From Stratiolaelaps scimitus (lineage: Eukaryota; Arthropoda; Arachnida; Mesostigmata; Laelapidae): DNA of 64,000 nt. The notes beneath the pieces are model-generated. The model was not told the origin of the DNA and ran no database searches. It worked only from the letters and a program-made list of their open reading frames with translations. A program made the position numbers and the translations under genes. The stretch is taken from positions 20,263,501-20,327,500 of the forward strand of contig JABWDB010000002.1 in NCBI GenBank assembly GCA_019614645.1, written 5' to 3'. Below are positions 1-12,143 of this stretch, in pieces. Position 1 is the first letter of the stretch; each line of letters opens with the position of its first letter.

Positions 1-1380
1 AGCAAACTATGTTTACTGCGGCTAGTTTTCCTCTTAATGCTGTGTGTAAATACGCTCGTCGGTCCGCCATGACCAACTGATATGAACGATAAAACGACAA
101 GGAGCTCGCAGTATTCCATCAAGATAGATGCCTCAAAAGCCTAATATGGAAATCGCACACTAAAATAGCCGCCCAACGGTCGTGGGTCGGTTCGGGTGAC
201 TGTTGTTAAGATGAAGCCCAATCGAATGTTCGATACATCCTTCCCGTTCACGTTGTTCCTCTTCACATCGAATAGAGAGATAGATAGATGTACGCGCTCA
301 CGCACCGATTCAGACAGACCTCAGGACCGATGAGTCCTAGTCACATGCTCGGCCGTGGGCAGCCAATCCATCTCGTGGCGATCGGTTGGGGTTGCGGCTG
401 ACGCAAACGTGTGTAACACGGTAACACTCTGCAACCGATGGGGGGCCTGACTGAGCCAGCTAGCGAGACGGTCAACGAGGCCGATTATTTGCGTCAGCGT
501 TCCCTATATTGCCAGCAGTCGGGTGTCCTCCTCGGATTGCCTGTCTGTGGCCATTGTATAATAGATACTCTGACCAGAGCGAAAAACAGGGACGAAGCGG
601 ACAGACAAATGCGCAACACGAATGAACCACTAAGAAACGGATCCCGTGAAAAAGTTAAACCAAATTGTAAGAAAGTGGGCAGCGCTCTCTGTCGTGTCGT
701 TTACGCTGTAAGGGAATGAAGATAGAACGACGACATAGGTGAGCTGTGTAGCGGAAACGGAATGAAACAGCCAAGCGAGGCCTATGACGTCGAGGTTGTC
801 GAAGGGTAATTTGAATGGCTGAAACACGTAAAACGCTCCTTGTTCTCTTATCATAGTCTGCAAATTAAGAGTGGAGTTTAAATTGAACGCACTGGCGTTT
901 GTTGTTGTTAACTATCTATTAATTTCTTTGTGGTTCTCATCGGTGTTCTGTTGTCAACTCAAGAAGCTAATCAGATTTAAAGGGACATGGAGCTATCGAA
1001 AGCAGAAAGAGATACTGGGGCCGAACTAAATCAGCTGAGTATGCCAATGGGTTTCGGAATGATTCAATCGAATACGATCTGCTTCCGTACAACGAACACA
1101 GGCTTCGCCCAGTCAGTAATGCCACCGCAGCACGTTCGCTGCTGACTTTCTACGGCCGCTCTCTTCTCGACAAAACACCTCAAACAATTCGTACTTTTTT
1201 CACTCATCTCTCACTGTTACATGTTCAAACCCTCTGAAAATGTCCCCTCGCCGTCAGTATCACCAGGCCTCCTTTGCCATCTGGCTGCTGTCGAAGGCAA
1301 TAACACCTTTGAATTTGCAGACTTTTAAAACGCGAGTCTCACCTGCTTCGTGCTGCGCTTCGCAATTTGCTGCCCCTGTC
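1..1380. other. Gene-free stretch, mixed composition
   Basis: No recognisable gene, RNA or transposon is visible. Open frames are short (under 95 codons), overlap on opposite strands and show no family motif. A short GATA-type run lies near 280 (atagagagatagatagatg). I see nothing else in it. Confidence 0.6.
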
Positions 1381-1985
1381 ATCTTTGCTACCTTTGCCTC
1401 GTCCCGAAGAAATACAGGGTAAGGCTAGGAAAGGAGGCTGCTCTCGTCTCTTTGGTAGAATTCCGCGCACGCGTATGCGGCCGGAGAGAAAAAATTGCGT
1501 CGCCTCGGGGAGAAGGGTACTGAACGCTGGGCAGTCTCGGCCTGCGGGTGCTGGGGGGCCTTACGATATGGCTCACCGGGCCAGAGTACACGAAAGGGCA
1601 CATAAGCGTGCACGTGCACATGTACCGGCAACAGCGGTGTCCAGGTAGCAGTTTGCATACGACGTAGTGGCAAGTTGTGGATTTGCTAGAAGAAACAGCG
1701 GACACAGCGGCCACGAAGTGCACGAACGCACGATGCGTACTCCCACTTACGTCACTGCTGCTGTTGAAAGCAGCAACTGAGCGTTGCGGCGGCGGCAGCA
1801 GCAGCAGCAACACGGTCGGATGATGAGCGCAATTAACGCGTTTGGTTCTTTTGCCACTCGGGCCGAAGACGGAGAGACCGAAACTCGAAGCTTTTTCGTT
1901 TCGCTGTCGCAGGCGCCAAGAGGTAAGCGACGCCCGCGGCGGATTCAGGGAGCTTGCTTCTATGATATGGGAAGGAAAGGCTGAA
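1380..1985. other. GC-rich island 1
   Basis: A GC-rich patch that carries a GCG/GCA trinucleotide run at about 1785-1812 and the alternating palindrome gcgtgcacgtgcacatgt near 1608. A 207-codon open frame runs on the minus strand (1388-2011), but other frames on both strands are open too, as expected when GC content lowers stop frequency. Its translation is Ser/Arg-rich with a poly-Leu/Pro patch from the trinucleotide run and matches no family I know. It could be a promoter or 5' exon island, but no splice or start signal decides this. Confidence 0.4.
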
Positions 1986-3061
1986 TTGTAAGGCCAAGAT
2001 CGACCCGTCATGGTAACAGTTGGAAGGGCTTCGGTCCTAGGGAGGAAATTGTGCTAGCAAAAGCAAAATGTCAGGACTCGTTTTTAGTTTTTACCATTGA
2101 ATCGGATTCTGGATAACTTATGGAGCGGAACGTTCAACAGTCACGTGGAAGCCGACCACCACGAAAGTCAAATTCAGAGTTGTACCAGCATTCCCTTAAT
2201 TGGCCTGCTAACTCGCTTACGAGTCACAAGTACATGAAAAGCATTCGAGGATCTTCGTGTGATTTTCCAGCATCGTTTCCGTTTGAGACCGTCTTGAGTT
2301 GCAAAAGATTGTAGTAAAAGCATGTTAACTCGAGGAATCCATTTATGTCTGCTGGCCGTACTTAAGCAGTCACCTTGCAGCGTGTACAAGGACGGGACTA
2401 GATGCAGCGGAGTTCTGGATCACATGTATTTATGTTGACGAACAAATGCGGTCCCTTACCTGTAACGAGAAATAATGAAGCATGTTATACTGGATGATTT
2501 ACATTATCTCCTATGAGACAATTTTAATTTACAATCGTCCAAATGTTGGCCATTGCAAATTTTCGTTACTAGCGTATACAAAATTAAAAAAAATAATTAA
2601 AAATCTTGACCACAGCAACCTTGATCTCGATTGGAAACCTTCTTATCCATATTTACAACCTTGATAGTGCTTTTAGGAATACATTTTAAATCACTCATTG
2701 AAGATATGAAAACATAGCGCGAACATATGAACTGCTAGTTTCATAACGCCACAACAAAACGGCAGTACTTAACTAGGCTGAATCTTGTGTGGCAGTCACA
2801 ATTTGCGATCCCGAACCCCTTATACAGGTGAACAGAATCGTTTGAAGTCTTTGTTCTGAGATCCGATTTTGCCCCGCGCCTCGAGAGACTCTACAGATAG
2901 CTCATTCTCCAGGCCTCTCACTTTCAAACCTGGCTAATAATAAATAATATCCTGCCGAATACATCAGCTTAATCTGTAATCGGCTTTGCAGCATGCATAG
3001 CAAGAAACGTGAAAATGCAAGGACTAATTTAATATCATACGTTTATACAATCCATGGCAGC

Positions 3062-3082
3062 ATATATATATATATATATATA
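3062..3082. repeat. (TA)n microsatellite
   Basis: An uninterrupted AT dinucleotide run of about 21 bp. Confidence 0.95.
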
Positions 3083-3751
3083 ACCATGCAGCTCACACTT
3101 ATTAATCATACGATTAAAAAAAAAGGTATAACTCATTAATGTAATTGACAAAACCAACCAAGTTTCTGACACTATCTTTTTATCGCCGTGGTAATATTAT
3201 TAGTGTTATGTGTCGTGTTATCGCCGCGCCCCAAAATCGCCCTCTATCGCCCAGATTCAAATCCTCGCCATATCGACATAGTTCAACATAGATATAACAA
3301 GTGCATATTTTGGTTCAACATCTGCTGTTCATAAGGTCCGGCTGTCCTGGCCATAGGCTGGAGGTTGTTTCGCTCGGTCTAGATCACAACCGGAGAGAGA
3401 GAGATAGAGGGGAGAGAGATAAAGGCCTAGAAGAAGTCATTTTTAAAGCTTGCCACGCACACGAAAATAAATCCCCGAGGTGTGGCGAATATTAGAATAC
3501 AGCCGGGAACAACATTATTGATGGCGTCTTTCCTTTTCAGCCCTCTGCGGCGGTCGAGGCACGCCTGCCTTCGCCTGGGTGCAAGCCGGCCGGTTTCGTC
3601 CCTGGCAGGCTGGAAAAAAGCGGAACTTTTCCAACCGCTGGTGCGAGAAAAGTAATCTGTTAAGGGAAATCCCCGTTGACATTTGGGCACTCATATTATA
3701 GCTAGCCCGAGCAGCTGCACACATCGGGAGTACTGCCGTGAATATATATGT

Positions 3752-3773
3752 AGAGAAAGAGAGAGAGAGAGAG
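3752..3773. repeat. (GA)n microsatellite
   Basis: A GA dinucleotide run with one interruption (agagaaagagagag), a few bases downstream of a short TA run. Confidence 0.9.
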
Positions 3774-5754
3774 CAGTCACCCAGAAAGCAGAAAATCCTG
3801 GAGAAATGATGACTCACTGTGAGTTTTTCCTCTCAAAATTCAATGTCTCCTTTCGTTGGCGCTCCTACCGCCTTCATAAAAAATCAACGAAAGAAGTGAA
3901 TATGGGGTCGTATTCGGATCGGCACACATGACAGTTTGTATTTGGATACACGGATACGAGGATACGGGTGATTTAACGACGCAATCGATGACGATCGCTC
4001 CAATAAAGAGAGCAATCAGTCACCGTCGACATGGACTATAGCTAGCTTAGGCTTTTTATTCCGCAAGCAAAACTCGATTGCGGTCGCGCTTGTTATCGAG
4101 TATAAATAATATAATAGATATAAAAGCAGGTTGTATTGAAGTGACACCAATCCAAAGAAAGGATCTCCCCGGATCGAGAAAGGACAGGAAAATCAGTTGG
4201 GGACGGGCCGACGAACTCGTTCTGTGCACATATTACTATTATGAACATTAGTCCGTCTTAATTGGAGCAGGTTTAGCTTTAACGTCCCGTCCTCCCTGCG
4301 CGTACCTGCCCCACGCCACGTATAACGCGGTTAGTGCCTTCCTTTTGCCTGCGGAAATCTTAACGCTCGTCATTCGTCCGAGAAAACCTTTGCTTAGCGT
4401 CAGAGGTTTTCTACTAAGGCCCCTCTGGAAGTCTCTTTTCGCCCGTTCCATCTGTAAGGCCAGCAAAGCCTGGCTGATGTCTTCAGGGCTGAAATATTCA
4501 CTAGGCAGTTATTCACTGCGGCCCAAGGCCGGCAGGAGCGCGCCAACGGGGAAACGCACAGGCAGATCACGAAACCGCATTCACTCGTTTCATTTGGTAG
4601 GGAGACGATGCGAAATGAGGCGACGTAACTCTCAAACACAAGTAGGTAGAACGCAGAAGAGAAAACCGACCATGCGGTGTATACTATGTACGGACATGGC
4701 TGCAGAGACGACCCACGATGACCCGCAAGCAGGTCGGTGCAAATGCTCAGTCATAGGTAATCCAGCTGCACAGTGATGAGATGACATGAACACGGATTGG
4801 TACCCGTTGCTGTCTCAGGCATTCAAATCAAAAGGCGAGGTCCACACGAAGTGGACAAAATACAGGTGTATACAATTGCTTGTTTATGAGATCTTTCGAG
4901 TTGCTCCTCGTGAATACACGAATGCCTTTGTAACTGCTGTACAGTTCGAATAGAGAACATCCTGTGCCCGTCTACGTACCATCTGAAGTGTTTATGCAAA
5001 GAGGTCCCAGTCAATATTTTCTAACATTGAGCAAACTTATTTCCATACCAGTACTGGCGTCCTTAATGATTTCTTAGGCTCAAACTATTGGTGGAACTAA
5101 GCTCCGTTTGAAATGTTGGTCAAGATGTGCTTTCCGTGTAAAAGGGCTAATATGTTCAGACCTCCACAGAAGCGCTTCGCGAGAACTAAAGCAGTATCAG
5201 ATCGCAATTCCGTTAATAAGCCCCACGTTGAATGAATTATATGCGTCTTGAGCTATAAGTGCACGATTTACCTCAAGTGTATTCGACATAGCCCATGCAG
5301 CTCACCCTGCTAATTCTCGCCTCCTCTCTTGCTTGTTACACCCAAAGGCGCAGTTTTATGTTATTATTAAACACTTCTAATAGATGCTCATGCATCTTAG
5401 TAGCGCTTAGGATCAGGCATGCATACTTGATCAGTTGGGGCGGGAATATGAGACAAATTTCGTCAGAGTCTTCTAGTCCTCGGCCAACTGTCCGGAGTAA
5501 AGTCTTTTTCGCCTCGTTCACCTGCATCATATTTACGCAACGAGCTGGCCGCCGCCCTTTTTCTGTGCTCCACTTGCCCTGGCGACCGTAGAGTTTCCAC
5601 CAACAACTGCTGCGGCATCAATCTTCTTCACGCTACTCAAGAAGCGTCGTGTACTCATGTCTAGCTGTCACGTACTCCGAATGCAATGCTGATGGCTCAG
5701 TCTATGATACATCGCAGTCGACGAGCAGACACATGACTCTTCGGCTTATAGCGG

Positions 5755-5772
5755 CACCCACATGTGTGGGTG
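5755..5772. repeat. Short perfect inverted repeat
   Basis: CACCCACA (5755-5762) faces TGTGGGTG (5765-5772) across a 2-nt centre. The stem is 8 bp, so chance is a fair explanation. Confidence 0.6.
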
Positions 5773-6110
5773 GGATCACTTGTGACAGTCGAATTTGGTA
5801 CGTGGTAGTGATACTTCAAGTAAAGTCAGAGAGCACAAACAAATTTAAGCTCTGCATATCAGGTATATGTAAAATACTCGTTGCGAATAAACAGCGGAGC
5901 ACTTTGATTAATAAGTGCAATTTTCGGCTAGCTACACTTAGTAGATTTCGGACCCTCAATACTAACCAAGTTTTAAGGTCCTGGGGGAGTCAACACAAGA
6001 GAGACGAGGCTGAGGGACAGTGTAGGTTGAAACACTTTTATGGACCTTAGGTGAAAAAGATCAAGCTCGCTTTAGCTATACATAAATGTAGTTAGAGGAA
6101 TATTTTTTGA

Positions 6111-6197
6111 TTTACAAGTTGTAGCTGGAAATGCCTTTTTTAACTTACAACTGGAAATGCTTCTTTAACTTACAAGTTGTAGCTGGAAATTCCTTTG
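6111..6197 (+). repeat. Three-copy degenerate tandem repeat, about 30 bp unit
   Basis: Three head-to-tail copies share the core ttacaagttgtagctgg followed by aaatgcctttt. Copy 1 spans 6111-6142 and copy 3 spans 6168-6197; both keep the full core. Copy 2 (6143-6167) lacks the internal 7 bp gttgtag. The array ends about 30 bp before a tRNA-like sequence on the same strand, so the two may belong to one decayed element. Confidence 0.8.
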
Positions 6198-6226
6198 TCA
6201 TATTCAACATTTTTGGGACCTTTTTG

Positions 6227-6300
6227 GGAATACCAGCGCGGTGACTGGACGGCTGAGTCTTTAGTTCGCCGCAGGTTCGAATCTCGCGACCTGGTGACAT
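6227..6300 (+). mobile_element. tRNA-like sequence (SINE head or tRNA pseudogene)
   Basis: Near 6234 lies an A-box-like stretch (cagcgcggtgactgg). At about 6274-6285 lies a near-consensus B box (GGTTCGAATCTC), at a spacing of about 41 nt that suits a tRNA gene. The T arm can pair at 4 of 5 positions (GCAGG with CTCGC, loop TTCGAAT). The anticodon arm and acceptor stem do not close convincingly, so an intact tRNA is unlikely. RNA polymerase III internal promoters with this layout are typical of tRNA-derived SINEs; that this is one is an inference. Confidence 0.35.
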
Positions 6301-6930
6301 ATAGAGATCTTTGTAAAACTGCAGTTCCGTTAATGAACCAATAAAACATTTGCCTCACCTCTACGTTGGCAGAACGATCGGGAAAGTATCATCCGATTCG
6401 TCAGAGATGTTGGATGTTTTATGATGAGGCAAATAAGGGGCAATTTCCTTCTCACCTTATGGCCTTTTACTATGCTTTATCAAGACGGATACCGAATCAA
6501 GCCACTGGCTATCTTACTGCTTTCGTCACCCTCTTCTCTATATTAACTCAAGTAACAAACGCCCATGTTGCTCGTTTCCTGTATCGGCATATGTAATACA
6601 TCGGGGTTCTCTCTCGATTTTTTTAACAGCTTATTACTATAAACATCATAGGTAGATAGACAAGAAAAACCAACCGGATCAGCATCATTATTAACTAGTT
6701 ATCTTATATAACTCTCTCACTCTCTCTCTCTTCGAGTACATGCTTCGTATTTGTTATATAATGCACTGCAACATCATTGTTGTCATTGACGCCAGATAGA
6801 TGTTGACGTATATACAGATTGTCTGATTTTGTTGTTTTCTGTTAACTTCGCTAATCACGCTGCCCCCCCTCTCATCGGTGTTGGTGAAGTACTACCACTC
6901 TTGTACAATGGGCAGAAGCAGCAGCAGTAG
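6301..6930. other. Gene-free stretch
   Basis: There is a short (TC)n run at about 6713-6731. A 76-codon open frame (6366-6596) has no recognisable motif. Nothing else is visible. Confidence 0.55.
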
Positions 6931-7176
6931 CAATCGGCTTGACGTCCCACCACCCTCTAAATACTACTACTACTGCTGCTGTAGTTTCTCTTACTTTGAG
7001 CAGGGCTCTTTCCCCTCTGTCGCTGCTGTCAATAGGGCAGCCCATCGCCCAGCTCCTGAGCCGCTCCGCCGCCAGCGCAAGACGCCTGCGGGCTCGTCCG
7101 TTGGACTCGATTGCAAGAACGCAGCCGACACTCGCCAACAGCGGCAACGGCACTACCGTTCTCTGATGTTACTCCT

Positions 7177-7203
7177 GCTCCGGTAGCTCCGGTAGCTCCG
7201 GTA
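7177..7203 (+). repeat. 9-bp minisatellite, 3 copies
   Basis: Three perfect head-to-tail copies of GCTCCGGTA. Confidence 0.9.
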
Positions 7204-7940
7204 GATCCTCCGATAGGCCCGTTCGTTCCTGCTGCCTCTTACAGTATCCTACCCGTGATGGGGACCTGTTCCTGCCAAGAACAGGAAGGGAAAGAGCGAC
7301 CTCGTTCTCAATGTCGTCCTCTCTAATGGATCTGCGAAGGCTGTTGACAGGCACCCATCGAACCCACGAACGGTTGGTCGTCCCCTTCGAGCTACTGCGG
7401 AGCAGGAGCCAAGCAGACAGCCTGTTTTCTATTCTGCTGCTGCTGTAGGCCACGGGAGCCCTTGGGGTTCTCAGCGGCGCCGGAAAACACACACGCACAT
7501 ACATCCAACCAGCCACACAACGAACGTCGCACAACGCGCACAAACATAGCCAAAGCCCATACTCAACGTGACGGTGACAACGGCGGCATCGACGCCCAAG
7601 CACCATGAGTGGCAATGGACCGCCTCAAAGGCCTAGCGGGAGGCCTTGTTATCAAGATCGCAGGGGGACACCGGGACGACAACAGGGCACGAGCTGCTGC
7701 AGCTGCTTGGGCTTTGCTAGCTTCCTTTCGGGTGGTGTCGCCGGCTGGTTTCGTCCTTGACAACCAACATCCAACGAGCGACGTTTCTCTCATCCGAGGT
7801 AGGAGGCGAAGGTGCCAAGAGAAGAATACCAGCCAAGGAGAAAGGTATGGTGGTCTCTCCTTGAGTCATGCTCGCCGTGTGATGCTTCGCCTCCTTTGCG
7901 AGCGAACGTAGATATTATAGAGCGTTGTGTTGCGCCTCAC

Positions 7941-7966
<26 letters not shown>
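7941..7966. repeat. (GA)n microsatellite
   Basis: An uninterrupted AG/GA dinucleotide run of about 26 bp near the 3' side of the GC-rich island. Confidence 0.95.
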
Positions 7967-7971
<5 letters not shown>

Positions 7972-8260
7972 ACCCTTCGTTATGGAGCGCGTCTGCCAGC
8001 CCGTCCGTTAGCACGGACAGCATCAGAGCTACCCCTGCCGGCGAACCGAACTGCCATGCCGTGGCTTGCCGCTCCGGTCCGCCAGAGCTGGGTAATGGTG
8101 TCCGCTATTCGGTCCCGTTGGCTTTAGCCTCCTTGACGGCAATTGAGCCGCTAGCCGCCGAGTTCCAGCCCGAGTCGTCGACTACGACAGGGTGCCGCAA
8201 GAGAGAAATATTAGAGTTGACGTGGTATGAGCGCGAGCGATGATGAGCGATGGGAGGACT

Positions 8261-10457
8261 TTTCTTTTCTCAGCTCTCGGCTGTGGCGGTGGCCATGGAA
8301 GCGCGAGTCAGTGCGCCCGTTCTCCTCCGTAGTGATTAGTGCCCGCTTCCCGGCGATGATTGGTCGACGAGCGACTGCTGGCTGCTGCGGAAACAGCGAC
8401 GTAGCGGGAAGGCGAAAGTAAATTGAGACGAAAGATGAGTTACTGCCCTTCTGCATTTCCTCATATTGAAGTTTGACAGATTGATTCGAAGTAACATCGA
8501 TCAAACGCACGGTGACGAGATGTGGTCGTTAGGCGCACATAATATTGTACCAACAATGTAATAGAATATGGTCAATGGTGTATTCGATTGCTTTCGCTGA
8601 GGGTGATATGAACAACGAGGTCGCGTGATGGGACGATAACAAGATGAGCCACGTGGTATACCAAACCTTGATAGATTACATTCGATGTACTAAGCTGTGT
8701 TTCATAATAATACTTGTATAGCGTCCAACTATAATAACAATGGACAACTTGGCATTCGGTTGCTATTTCTGAAGTTGGAATTTCGATTGCCTGTAATCTG
8801 AATTAGTAGTAGTAACTGTTGCTTGGTTTGCGAATAGAGCAGGTGTAGCGAAGAAATAAAGTCTGACTGCCAATGCTATAATAGCCACTTCGTCTACGAC
8901 TGGGCCGTCACTGCTTTACAGGCCAATGGGAGATTGAGAAATTGGTATAAGTGCTTCACCTGCGGCTGGACAAAGTGACTGCAGATCCCCTCGAGCAGGA
9001 GTCGACTGCTTTGTTCGTCCAGAGAGCTACATTATTTTATAAACCACTGAACCAAACCGTCTCGACGTTAAGCCCGTCACCTGGAGCAGCTCGCTGTCTC
9101 ACATCTCTCATATATGCATATTGACGCTTCAATTACTTGAGCCCGTTCGATATCGCCCTCGCAGGGGTCCGCCTGTGGTTGTCTCAAAGCTTCCCTCCAT
9201 CGGCCATCGACCGACCAACCAATCCAAGGTGGTTTGTTTCGACCAGCCAAACTTCCAACAATACATACATATAGTCCTGGGATTATTGCGCTTATCAGTC
9301 GGCCAGGGCACTACCTGAAGGAACGTCAACCCTCTCTGCAACGCCGCCGCGTTCAGTGACTGCCCGAATTGTATTCAGCTCATCAGCTCTCATTTAATAG
9401 GTAGGTGTCGCATTAGTTCGGCACTTGCCATACTACTCATACCAGGCAGACTTGCTATGCAGAAGCAAATGCTATGAACTGGAAGGGGCCGTCCCGCCCG
9501 TAGCAACTGCGTGCGTCGATCTCGTCGCGAATAACACTATCGTGATTCAAGCCTTGTCACCGACACCAGCTGTAAGCACCTGTCCCTCACAGACTTTGCA
9601 GCCGGTCTCAGCCTTCTCAACCCGTTCAGCTCCACATTTGCCAGTCGTTGCCGGCTTCTCATTCGTTCGCTGAGTGAGGTGGCACCGTTTAATCGGCACA
9701 CGCCACCTCTAAGGGGTGCACACAATTCGTATGCAAATATCGCTCAATCCGCTTAATGTCTACGCCACGTTGGCCGATGTGCTTTGCCCCCTATCGTCAA
9801 CACTTTAGCTCAAGGGAGACGGCTAGCGAGAGAAGGTGAGAGAGAGAGAGAGAGTCTACCTTTGCCTTAACCTGGTAGAGGATCCGGGCACGTCTATCTC
9901 TCACGTCAGTCACCCTTAGACATCGACTAAAGGCCAACTGGTTTAGGCCTGCGTGGCCTTCACTGTGCACAATAATACGCATCAGCACTCGTTGGCTGTC
10001 TCTTGCCGATAGTCAGTGCTTTAGGGAACCCTTTCCACCCGCTGTGCAAATCTGTGATGTTCCCTCGATGGAAGAATCCGAAATGCGGTTTAGGCCAAGT
10101 AATTAATTATTCGCTATAGAATGAACAAATAGAGTAATATATTATTCCTCACAATAGTTATAGTTCCTGATGATTGCACAAATGGGCGATTGCGGACAGC
10201 TGACAGCCAACATTACTCATTTGTGGTATCCACACATGAATGGTACAATCGAGTGGCGATGGAATAATTAGGAAATACCGCGGTAGTCGACAGTGCCGTC
10301 GTGCTATTGAAACCTCAAAATCACTAGTCAATACCAGTTTATTACGTAAGGCATAATGCTTGACATATATAATGCGCGGCTCATAGTAAAAACACTCAAA
10401 CGTTCCAAAATAGTAGTGAACCCTTTATCTAAACTGTAACAGATCATTAGCTCAACT
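8261..10457. other. Gene-free stretch
   Basis: No gene, RNA or mobile element recognised. The only repeat is a (GA)n run at 9837-9854. Open frames are under 100 codons, and those at 9121-9341 overlap antisense to each other. Confidence 0.55.
9837..9854. repeat. (GA)n microsatellite
   Basis: A GA dinucleotide run of about 18 bp. Confidence 0.9.
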
Positions 10458-10955
10458 TCAGCCGATTACCCTGTCTTGCCCCAACATGAAACAGATACTT
10501 TCCTTTGCAAAATTAGTGCGACGGTTAATGAGCACGTGCTCGTCTCTATAGGTCCCAGTGGCGGGGTTAAGGCTCACATTCATCGCAACGAAGGACCTCC
10601 CCTTGGTAAAAGCCCTCACACAAATATGGCCAATTGAGCTTCGACATTGATTTGCAAACAGAGTATCATCAGCATGCATCAAGTTCTGGATCAGATTGAA
10701 TATGCAAGCGAAGATCAACATTGTGCTATTATGCCAGGAGCTTGCCCGCAACGTTGGCACGTCGACCATCCGAGCATTAGAGATAGCAATGGACAGCGCA
10801 ATATAACGCGCGCGAGGGCACGTTTGAATGCGCCCTTTTTCGATAGCGGCCGCCGCTATCACCCAGCCTAATGCAGCCATCGAAGTGGCAAAGCACATAC
10901 AGGGCAATGTTTCACAACTCAACAATGACTCGCTTAGCGAGACAAGGACAGACTA
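10458..10955 (-). mobile_element. Possible reverse-transcriptase fragment (decayed non-LTR retrotransposon)
   Basis: A minus-strand frame is open for about 165 codons in DNA that is not especially GC-rich. Its translation contains FNLIQNLMHADDTLFANQ, which resembles reverse-transcriptase motif C ([YF]ADDT flanked by hydrophobic residues). About 30 residues further on it has MNVSLNPATGTYRDEHV, which resembles the [GM]xxxNPxK region that follows motif C in CR1/Jockey-type LINEs. Upstream, the polymerase motif B (a GxxQG..SP pattern) cannot be read clearly. No ATG start is needed for a relic. A chance xADD match in 64 kb read in six frames is possible, so the identification rests on the combined motif spacing and is tentative. 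Confidence 0.3.
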
Positions 10956-11061
10956 TGTTAAAATGATGACTAGCAGACGAAGAGATGTTGTGCGAACTCT
11001 CACCAGTTACATTCACACTATTAATATTACATTGAATGTATTTTGGACAGATGGAGATAGG

Positions 11062-11083
11062 ACGATATTGACTGACTGAGTGT
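11062..11083 (+). repeat. Direct repeat copy 1 (22 nt exact)
   Basis: This segment begins ACGATATTGACTGACT and ends GAGTGT, and is exactly repeated at 12144-12165. Weaker similarity continues on both sides: 13 of the next 18 bases match, as does an upstream ATTGA.TG.AT block. The pair is therefore probably the conserved core of a longer dispersed repeat. A short hairpin begins at its 3' end. Confidence 0.85.
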
Positions 11084-11114
11084 TAACAGTAAGCTGATGA
11101 TTACACTGTTAACA
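11081..11114. repeat. Perfect 10-bp hairpin
   Basis: TGTTAACAGT (11081-11090) is complementary to ACTGTTAACA (11105-11114) across a 14-nt loop. It starts inside the last bases of the 22-nt direct repeat. The second repeat copy at 12144 has no matching hairpin. Confidence 0.7.
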
Positions 11115-12143
11115 TGTTGCGTTATTATTTTGCATAGGGGATCGGTGGTTCGTAATGAATGTTTTTTAGCTGTAATATACAATTATCATCGAAATCAAGC
11201 GTCCGTTCTCCTTAGACTAGCTTTAACATTTTGCCCTAATGGGGGATGAAGGTCTCAATATATTATATAATGTATCTGCCGCAGGTACAACTGTCCAATG
11301 CAGAAACCAGCAGGTAGGGCGCCGTGTCCTAAGTAACGGATAGCGAAAGATCGTGCACAGGATAGGTTGCAGCCCTCAAGGTTCTTAGAAGTAATCGAGG
11401 TATAAGCGAGCAATAAGCGATCAGATGATAAGCACTAGGGCACGATGAAGCCTATCTCAACCAACCTTGCTCCTCTTTCACAATGTATTGGCTCATCATC
11501 TCAGGCGTTCGGTTGGACAAGGGGTTCCGCTTGCAACGTTGCACTATATACAACCTTATGAGGTTATGATACGGCAAAATAGACGATCAGCTTACATCTG
11601 AGTTGAACGTTTGACAGGAAGAGGCATTCGGGCTGACTGCCGTTTTCTAGTCGATTCGATGACGCCAATCTTCATCGTTCTGCCAGCTTGTCCTCGTTCA
11701 CTTGTTATACACAACGATGCCACCATACGACACAGCGTAGCGAGTATCGCGCAATCTACTGTCTCAGTATCGCGCTAGCAGCAGTTCTGACACCTCGTCG
11801 ACGTAAAAATCAGAGGAACCTGGCAGAAGTATCGGGCTACCGTTCCCAGGTGCGGTCGTCGATGGCGAGCAATCCGGTAGCCGTAGTAGCAGTATACTTG
11901 CTTGGCTGGTTCGCTTCTTCCTGTATAAAAAGAGAGACGCCCGCTTGGCGCCTGGCGTGCTTTCGCTAAAAGCCCTGAATGGTGAAACGCTCGGAGCGGT
12001 GGGGCGTATTGCGTGTGTGGAAGGAGCTATAGGCGGGTGAAAGGTATAGCTTCACCAGGACCATGGCACAAGGGACCATGGGATGACAGGAAGTATCTTA
12101 AGGATAAGCTTCTGCAGAATATTGAGTGCATAGTGACGGAGGA
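11115..12143. other. Gene-free stretch between the two direct-repeat copies
   Basis: About 1 kb separates the repeat copies. It contains a 93-codon plus-strand open frame (11688-11969) without a known motif and a TATA-like tgtataaaaagag near 11922. No transposase or reverse-transcriptase motif is visible between the repeats. Confidence 0.45.

Larger units (their letters stand above)
1986..6110. other. Gene-free AT-rich stretch
   Basis: No gene recognised. It contains a (TA)n run at 3062-3082, a (GA)n run at 3752-3773, a short dyad at 5755-5772 and scattered A/T-rich patches. Open frames of up to 143 codons (4345-4776 plus) have no motif and are matched by an antisense frame. Confidence 0.55.
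6930..8260. other. GC-rich island 2 with trinucleotide runs
   Basis: A long GC-rich patch with ACT/GCT trinucleotide runs (about 6960-6981), a 9-bp tandem repeat (7177-7203) and a (GA)n run (7941-7966). Frames of 75-148 codons are open on both strands and several frames at once, which argues against any single one being coding. The poly-Ser, poly-Tyr or poly-Cys tracts in their translations come directly from the trinucleotide runs. It could be a promoter, untranslated exon or GC-rich intron. Confidence 0.4.

Noticed and set aside
1388..2011. 207-codon minus-strand open frame
   Set aside because: GC-rich patch, open on several frames and both strands, low-complexity translation without any recognisable domain.
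11921..11935. TATA-box-like TGTATAAAAAGAG
   Set aside because: No initiator, transcript or open frame follows at a useful distance, and such words are expected by chance in 64 kb.
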